Source: Arcticibacterium sp964021845
GTDB taxonomy: Bacteria; Bacteroidota; Bacteroidia; Cytophagales; Spirosomataceae
Assembly: GCF_964021845.1 (NCBI RefSeq)
Contig: NZ_CAXHZC010000002.1
Span: 602,950 to 666,949, forward strand
Direction: 5' to 3'
Length of the DNA: 64,000 nucleotides
Translations under genes and position numbers: made by a program
Notes under the pieces: generated by a model
Seen by the model: the letters and a program-made list of their open reading frames with translations, nothing else
The model's database searches: none
Told to the model about the DNA's origin: nothing
Shown here: positions 59,905-64,000 of the stretch, piece after piece
Layout: every line of letters begins with the position of its first letter
Position numbering within the stretch: position 1 is the first letter of the stretch

Positions 59905-61386
59905 ATGAAACCCAAATTACTACTCCTACCCGCATTAGTATTTCTATTTTTTTCTTGCAGCATAAAACCGGAAAAGGTAGAAAAACCAAACGTGCTCTTT
60001 ATTTCTATTGACGACCTTAATGACTGGATAGGGTGTTTGGACGGGCACCCACAAATAAAAACTCCGAATATTGACAAATTGGCCGCAAGGGGAATACTTT
60101 TCACCAATGCTCATACACAATCTCCTATTTGCAATCCATCTAGAACTAGTCTACTTACCGGATTGAGACCATCAACCACAGGCGTATATGGTCTTTCGCC
60201 ATGGATTAGAAATGTAGACTCCTTAAAACACTTGGTTACACTTCCGCAATATTTCTCACAAAACGGCTATACCAATTACAGTACTGGAAAAATTTTCCAT
60301 GGCAATAATGGAAGAGGAGAAAACGACCATGAATTTGATGTTTTAGGCCCAGGCACCACTATTAAAGCAAAACCTGCGGAGAAAATCACAAAGTTTACTC
60401 CTGGCGGAAATCATCCCTTAATGGATTGGGGAACTTTTCCACATAACGATGAAGACAAAAATGACTTCCAAATAGCAAGTTGGGCTGTAGATGTGCTCAA
60501 CAGTAAGCCTGAAGACCCTTTCTTTTTATCATGCGGTTTTTTCCTGCCTCATGTCCCTGTTTACGTGACCGAAAAATGGTTTAACATGTATCCTTATGAA
60601 ACATTGGTAATGCCTCCTATGTTAGAAAACGATAGAGAAGATACACCCAGAGCTTCATGGTATAATCATTGGAAGGTGCCTGAGCCAAGACTTAAATGGA
60701 TGAAAGAAAGTCAACAAGTAAAACCATTGGTAAGGTCATACTTGGCAGCCATAAGCTTTATAGACAGCCAAGTGGGTAGATTGCTAGATGCTTTAGATGA
60801 AAACGGTTTTGCTGATAATACCATTGTGGTGCTGTGGTCAGACCACGGATACCATTTAGGAGAGAAAGAAATTAGTGGCAAAAACACTCTTTGGGAGCGT
60901 TCCACCCACGTTCCTTTAATATTTGCAGGACCAGGAATAAACAAGAACATAAAATTTGACAACCCTGTAGAACTGCTAGACATATACCCTACCCTAAATG
61001 CATTATGTAACTTACCCGAAAAATCTGAACTAGAAGGAGTCTCTCTTTTAGCGGAATTGCAAGGCAAAAAAACAGAGGAAACACGACCAGCAATTACAAC
61101 TAATAACTATAAAAACCACAGTATTAGAACCAATGAATGGCGATACATTCAATATGCCGATGGAAGCGAAGAATTATATGACTTAGCAAAAGACCCTAAC
61201 GAGTGGGAAAATATAGCAAGTAGTTTAGAAACAAAGGCGATAAAAGAAGACTTGGCTAAATGGCTTCCTAAAAAGAATCATCTACCATATTTTGGAAATG
61301 GTTTTAGAGTGTTGCAATACGAAAATGGAACACCCATCTGGGAGGGCGAAATCATTAAACCAGAAGATGCCATTCCTGACATTTAA
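59905..61386 (+). CDS. Sulfatase lipoprotein with cysteine-type CxPSR motif
   Basis: A 493-residue arylsulfatase-family enzyme from the ATG at 59905 (the TTG at 59869 opens the frame earlier but precedes the signal). Lipobox LFFSCSIK (Cys18). Seen: NVLFISIDDLNDW (metal Asp pair), the modification motif SPICNPSRTSLLTG with Cys76, KHLVTLPQYFSQNGYT, and WSDHGYHLGEKE with the late Asp-His. Cys76 must be converted to formylglycine to be active; a candidate converting enzyme is at 1272-2249. The build resembles iduronate-2-sulfatase-like (S1_7) members that desulfate polysaccharides. Followed by an oxidoreductase and a DUF1080 gene. Confidence 0.93.
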   Translation: MKPKLLLLPALVFLFFSCSIKPEKVEKPNVLFISIDDLNDWIGCLDGHPQIKTPNIDKLAARGILFTNAHTQSPICNPSRTSLLTGLRPSTTGVYGLSPWIRNVDSLKHLVTLPQYFSQNGYTNYSTGKIFHGNNGRGENDHEFDVLGPGTTIKAKPAEKITKFTPGGNHPLMDWGTFPHNDEDKNDFQIASWAVDVLNSKPEDPFFLSCGFFLPHVPVYVTEKWFNMYPYETLVMPPMLENDREDTPRASWYNHWKVPEPRLKWMKESQQVKPLVRSYLAAISFIDSQVGRLLDALDENGFADNTIVVLWSDHGYHLGEKEISGKNTLWERSTHVPLIFAGPGINKNIKFDNPVELLDIYPTLNALCNLPEKSELEGVSLLAELQGKKTEETRPAITTNNYKNHSIRTNEWRYIQYADGSEELYDLAKDPNEWENIASSLETKAIKEDLAKWLPKKNHLPYFGNGFRVLQYENGTPIWEGEIIKPEDAIPDI

Positions 61387-61671
61387 TTGTGGCGTTTTGG
61401 TTTCCATAAAAGAGCTTTATAAAGAAATCTTTAAGAATTTAATAAGCTAGGCAATACACTATACTGTCTAGCTTTAGCTATGTAAGACCAAAAAGTACCT
61501 TGAAAACATCTATTAAGCTAAATCCCTAGACAAAACCCTGATTTCAGACCGCAACATTAACAACTATAAAACTGAGCATAGTATAATTTTCACTAATTTT
61601 AAGAAGGATTTGAAGGTAAAAACTCAATGAATGAAATACTTTAATTTATTCTTTTATTCAACCTATTAAAA
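61387..61671. other. Intergenic region with a 10-base stem-loop (61444-61474)
   Basis: About 285 bases without a coding frame. AAGCTAGGCA at 61444-61453 pairs with TGTCTAGCTT at 61465-61474 (one G-T pair) around an 11-base loop. No T-run of note follows, so it is a weak terminator for the sulfatase or a processing signal. The rest holds nothing I can identify. Confidence 0.45.
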
Positions 61672-63129
61672 ATGAAAACGAAAAAAACTAACTCTTCAAG
61701 AAGAGACTTCATCAAACAAGGAGCTTTGGCTTCTTCCATCTTTGTAGTGCCAAGACACGTTTTAGGTGGTGTAGGCTACACAGCACCAAGTGACCAATTA
61801 AACATAGCAGCAATAGGTGCCGGAGGTAAAGGTGCCAGCGATATAAGAAACGCATCTGTTAATGGTCGTGAAAGAGTAGTTGCTCTATGTGACGTAGATT
61901 TCTCAGGTTCTGCGGCGGCATCTGTTAAAAGATTCCCGAAAGCTAAACTCTATGCGGATTATAGAGAAATGTTAGATAAGGAAAAAGATATTGACGCTGT
62001 TACTATTTCTACCCCTGACCACGTGCATGGTCCTGCTGCTAAATATGCCATGGATAGAAACAAACACGTTTATGTGCAAAAACCAATGACACATAACATC
62101 CGTGAAGCTAGAATTCTTACAGAGCTTGCCAGAACTAACAAGATTGTTACACAAATGGGTAACCAAGGAGGTTCTAACGAACTATTAGGTATGGTTCAAA
62201 AATGGGTGGATTCTGGTGTAATGGGCAAAATAGCTAAAGTACAAATATGGACAAACAGACCTGTATGGCCACAAGGAAACGCTATGCCTGAGCCAAATGC
62301 TAGCTTAAAACCAGATGACCTAAATTGGGATTTATGGTTAGGACCAAATGAGCTAAAACCATACACCCCTAAAATGCATCCATTTAACTGGAGAGGTTGG
62401 TGGGATTATGGTACTGGAGCTTTAGGAGATGTGGGATGTCACTTAATAGACATTCCTTTCAGAACATTAGGCTTAAAATACCCTACCGCAGCAGAATGCT
62501 CTGTAGCTTCTATTTATTCCGAAATGTGGAATGCAGACTATCACCCAGAAGGTTGTCCTCCATCTTCGTTCATTACTTTAAAGTTTGGTGCTACTGCAAA
62601 AAGCCAATCTCCAATAGAAATGACATGGAGCGATGGCGGTATAAGACCTTCGCATCCAGACATCATACCAGCAAATGATGATATAGGCGGTAAAGACAGT
62701 CAAAATGGTGTTTTAATTATTGGTGAAAAAGGAATAATTTCTACCAACATTAATGATAGCTCTCCATTAATGCCAAAACTTTACTTAAATGATGGGACTA
62801 CAGAATTTGGTCCAGAAGTAGAGAAAAGCGACGAACCAGAATACGGCCACCATAGAAAATGGGTTGATGCGTGTAAAGCAGGTTTCAAGAGCTCTGAACA
62901 CTTAGCACTAACATCTTCTTTTGATTATGCAGGTCCTATGACAGAAACTGTATTGATGGGTAATTTAGCCATCAGAAGTTATATGCTAAGAAAAGAAGAC
63001 AGCAAAGGAAAAATGGATTTTTACGCTAGAAAGAAACTTCTTTGGGACGGTGAAAACATGCGTATCACTAACCTTGAAGCAGCAAACCAGTTTGTAGGAA
63101 GAACTTACAGAAAAGGCTGGGAAGTATAA
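61672..63129 (+). CDS. Tat-exported Gfo/Idh/MocA-family oxidoreductase
   Basis: A 485-residue NAD(P)-dependent oxidoreductase. The N terminus has a twin-arginine signal (SSRRDFIKQGALASSIFVV). The Rossmann domain starts at NIAAIGAGGKGASDI, with VVALCDVDF, DAVTISTPDHVH and YVQKPMTHNIREAR, the last being the EKP-like catalytic Lys motif (QKP here). Later GDVGCHLID and the C-terminal catalytic-like His are visible. Periplasmic sugar-ring oxidation or reduction is the likely reaction. It sits between a sulfatase and a DUF1080 lipoprotein, matching keto-sugar glycoside pathways in Bacteroidota. The terminator at 63143 follows. Confidence 0.9.
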   Translation: MKTKKTNSSRRDFIKQGALASSIFVVPRHVLGGVGYTAPSDQLNIAAIGAGGKGASDIRNASVNGRERVVALCDVDFSGSAAASVKRFPKAKLYADYREMLDKEKDIDAVTISTPDHVHGPAAKYAMDRNKHVYVQKPMTHNIREARILTELARTNKIVTQMGNQGGSNELLGMVQKWVDSGVMGKIAKVQIWTNRPVWPQGNAMPEPNASLKPDDLNWDLWLGPNELKPYTPKMHPFNWRGWWDYGTGALGDVGCHLIDIPFRTLGLKYPTAAECSVASIYSEMWNADYHPEGCPPSSFITLKFGATAKSQSPIEMTWSDGGIRPSHPDIIPANDDIGGKDSQNGVLIIGEKGIISTNINDSSPLMPKLYLNDGTTEFGPEVEKSDEPEYGHHRKWVDACKAGFKSSEHLALTSSFDYAGPMTETVLMGNLAIRSYMLRKEDSKGKMDFYARKKLLWDGENMRITNLEAANQFVGRTYRKGWEV

Positions 63130-63142
63130 TTTTCAATATTTT

Positions 63143-63180
63143 AAACAGCTCGGTAAACATAGAACCGAGCTGTTTTTTTT
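63143..63180 (+). terminator. Terminator after the Gfo/Idh/MocA gene
   Basis: AAACAGCTCGGT pairs perfectly with ACCGAGCTGTTT across a 9-base loop, and the T-run reaches 63180. Confidence 0.9.
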
Positions 63181-63217
63181 AACTTACACTTTAAATAAAA
63201 ATAGACTAAAATTACTT

Positions 63218-63925
63218 ATGAAATTAACTACGCTTGGCTTAGCCATCGCCCTACCAGTTGCACTTTACTCTTGTTCTAGTAGCACTACAGAATCTACTGA
63301 GACAATGGAAACTACCGATGAAACCCTTAGTACCGATGACGGTTTTGTTGCTTTAAGCGAAAATTTGGATGGCTGGATTGGCGATAAAGCTGTTTATACT
63401 ATTACTGATGGCGTAATTTCTGTAAACCCAGAAGAAAAAGGAACAGAAGGAAGCGGTGGAAACCTATTGACAGAAAAAGAGTATAGCGATTTCGTTTTCA
63501 AATTTGAATTTCAATTAACACCAGGTGCAAATAACGGATTAGGAATTCATGCTCCATTAGAAGGTGATGCAGCCTATGAAGGTATAGAATTACAAATTTT
63601 AGATAACACTGCAGAGAAATATGCAGACCTTCATGATTATCAATATCACGGTTCAGTTTATGGTTTAATTCCGGCCAAAAGAGGTTTCCTTAAGCCTGTT
63701 GGAGAATGGAACGAAGAGATTGTAACCGTAGAGGGTTCTAAAATTAAAGTGGTTTTAAATGGCACTACTATTTTAGATGGCGATTACTTAGAAGCAAGCA
63801 AGAATGGCACTTTAGATGGTAAAGAACATCCTGGCCTGGCAAGAACTAGTGGTCATGTTGGATTTTTAGGACATGGTGAAGTACTATCTTTTAGAAATGT
63901 TTTCATTAAAGACCTTAGTCTATAA
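63218..63925 (+). CDS. DUF1080 lipoprotein (3-keto-glycoside hydrolase-like)
   Basis: A 235-residue lipoprotein (signal ending VALYSCSSS, Cys near residue 19), then a Thr/Ser/Glu-rich linker and a concanavalin-like DUF1080 domain. Landmarks are DGFVALSENLDGWIGD (the FNGKDLDGW-like start), YSDFVFKFEFQLTPGANNGLGI, YEGIELQILD, LHDYQYHGSVYGL, WNEEIVTVEGSKIKVVLNG and TSGHVGFLGHGEVLSFRNV. DUF1080 members include 3-keto-disaccharide hydrolases acting on products of Gfo/Idh/MocA oxidoreductases, the family encoded just upstream. Its own terminator follows at 63949. Confidence 0.9.
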   Translation: MKLTTLGLAIALPVALYSCSSSTTESTETMETTDETLSTDDGFVALSENLDGWIGDKAVYTITDGVISVNPEEKGTEGSGGNLLTEKEYSDFVFKFEFQLTPGANNGLGIHAPLEGDAAYEGIELQILDNTAEKYADLHDYQYHGSVYGLIPAKRGFLKPVGEWNEEIVTVEGSKIKVVLNGTTILDGDYLEASKNGTLDGKEHPGLARTSGHVGFLGHGEVLSFRNVFIKDLSL

Positions 63926-63948
63926 GACAATAATACTTTCGTCAGAAG

Positions 63949-63985
63949 AGGCTGTCTCATATTAAAAAATGAGATGGCCTTTTTT
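63949..63985 (+). terminator. Terminator after the DUF1080 gene
   Basis: AGGCTGTCTCAT and ATGAGATGGCCT pair with two G-T pairs around an 8-base loop, followed by six T. Confidence 0.82.
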
Positions 63986-64000
63986 CGTGCTAAATACCCT

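Noticed and set aside
1..64000. CRISPR arrays, tRNA or rRNA genes, insertion sequences and prophage
   Set aside because: Looked for by eye; no regularly spaced repeats, no cloverleaf-like conserved loops, no transposase or phage structural genes were seen.

Overview
The window is a low-G+C chromosomal segment of a Bacteroidota bacterium, most likely from the Cytophagales (an inference). The evidence is a SusC/SusD pair, many DUF families typical of the phylum, a PorV/PorQ-like barrel, C-terminal 'coat-hanger' type sequence on a secreted protease, few Shine-Dalgarno sites, and several upstream elements matching the Bacteroidota -7 consensus TAnnTTTG. I saw no rRNA, tRNA, CRISPR array, insertion sequence or prophage.

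Layout. 1-6341: end of dnaB, a ParA ATPase, a formylglycine-generating enzyme homologue with both active-site cysteines, a DUF2520 protein, a DUF3500 protein, a dienelactone-hydrolase-like protein and kdtA. 6478-11118: ileS with an enlarged internal linker, ppnP and a yefM-yoeB toxin-antitoxin pair. 11534-17640: SusC/SusD and a metallo-beta-lactamase-fold hydrolase. 17680-28778: YtxH protein, a 1237-residue NtrY-like kinase, a NUMOD4/HNH-like protein, a glyoxalase-II-like hydrolase with pssA, M23 peptidase, thioredoxin-fold protein, DUF218 protein and pfkA (Asn at the usual Asp103). 29001-30887: a YadA-head-like surface protein.

31009-41875 is the least conventional part. It is a divergent block. 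The minus arm carries an unknown soluble protein, a multi-pass membrane protein, a histidine kinase and a LuxR-type regulator. The plus arm carries a new-looking lipoprotein and a coiled-coil/barrel protein, then a 7TMR-DISM kinase and its regulator, a haem-oxygenase-like diiron-type enzyme, a LuxI/FeeM-like acyltransferase and a free-standing LytTR DNA-binding protein. This suggests an envelope sensing unit coupled to synthesis of a small molecule. It is the best candidate here for an undescribed system.

42132-58077: M1 aminopeptidase, an ECF sigma/anti-sigma/DUF4097 operon with an unusual non-ATG start, a cytoplasmic-type molybdopterin oxidoreductase, tdk, a Bacteroidota hypothetical, a PorV-like/HHH-barrel gene pair, a secreted metalloprotease and an ABA4-like membrane protein. 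58217-63925: a glycine-rich membrane protein, an endonuclease/exonuclease/phosphatase-fold protein, then a sulfatase, a Gfo/Idh/MocA oxidoreductase and a DUF1080 lipoprotein that look like sulfated-sugar catabolism. The sulfatase carries the CxPSR motif that the formylglycine-generating enzyme at the other end of the window would activate.

The genome is compact. Many genes overlap by a few bases within operons, and five convergent pairs overlap at their stop codons. Clear hairpin-plus-T-run terminators separate most other units.
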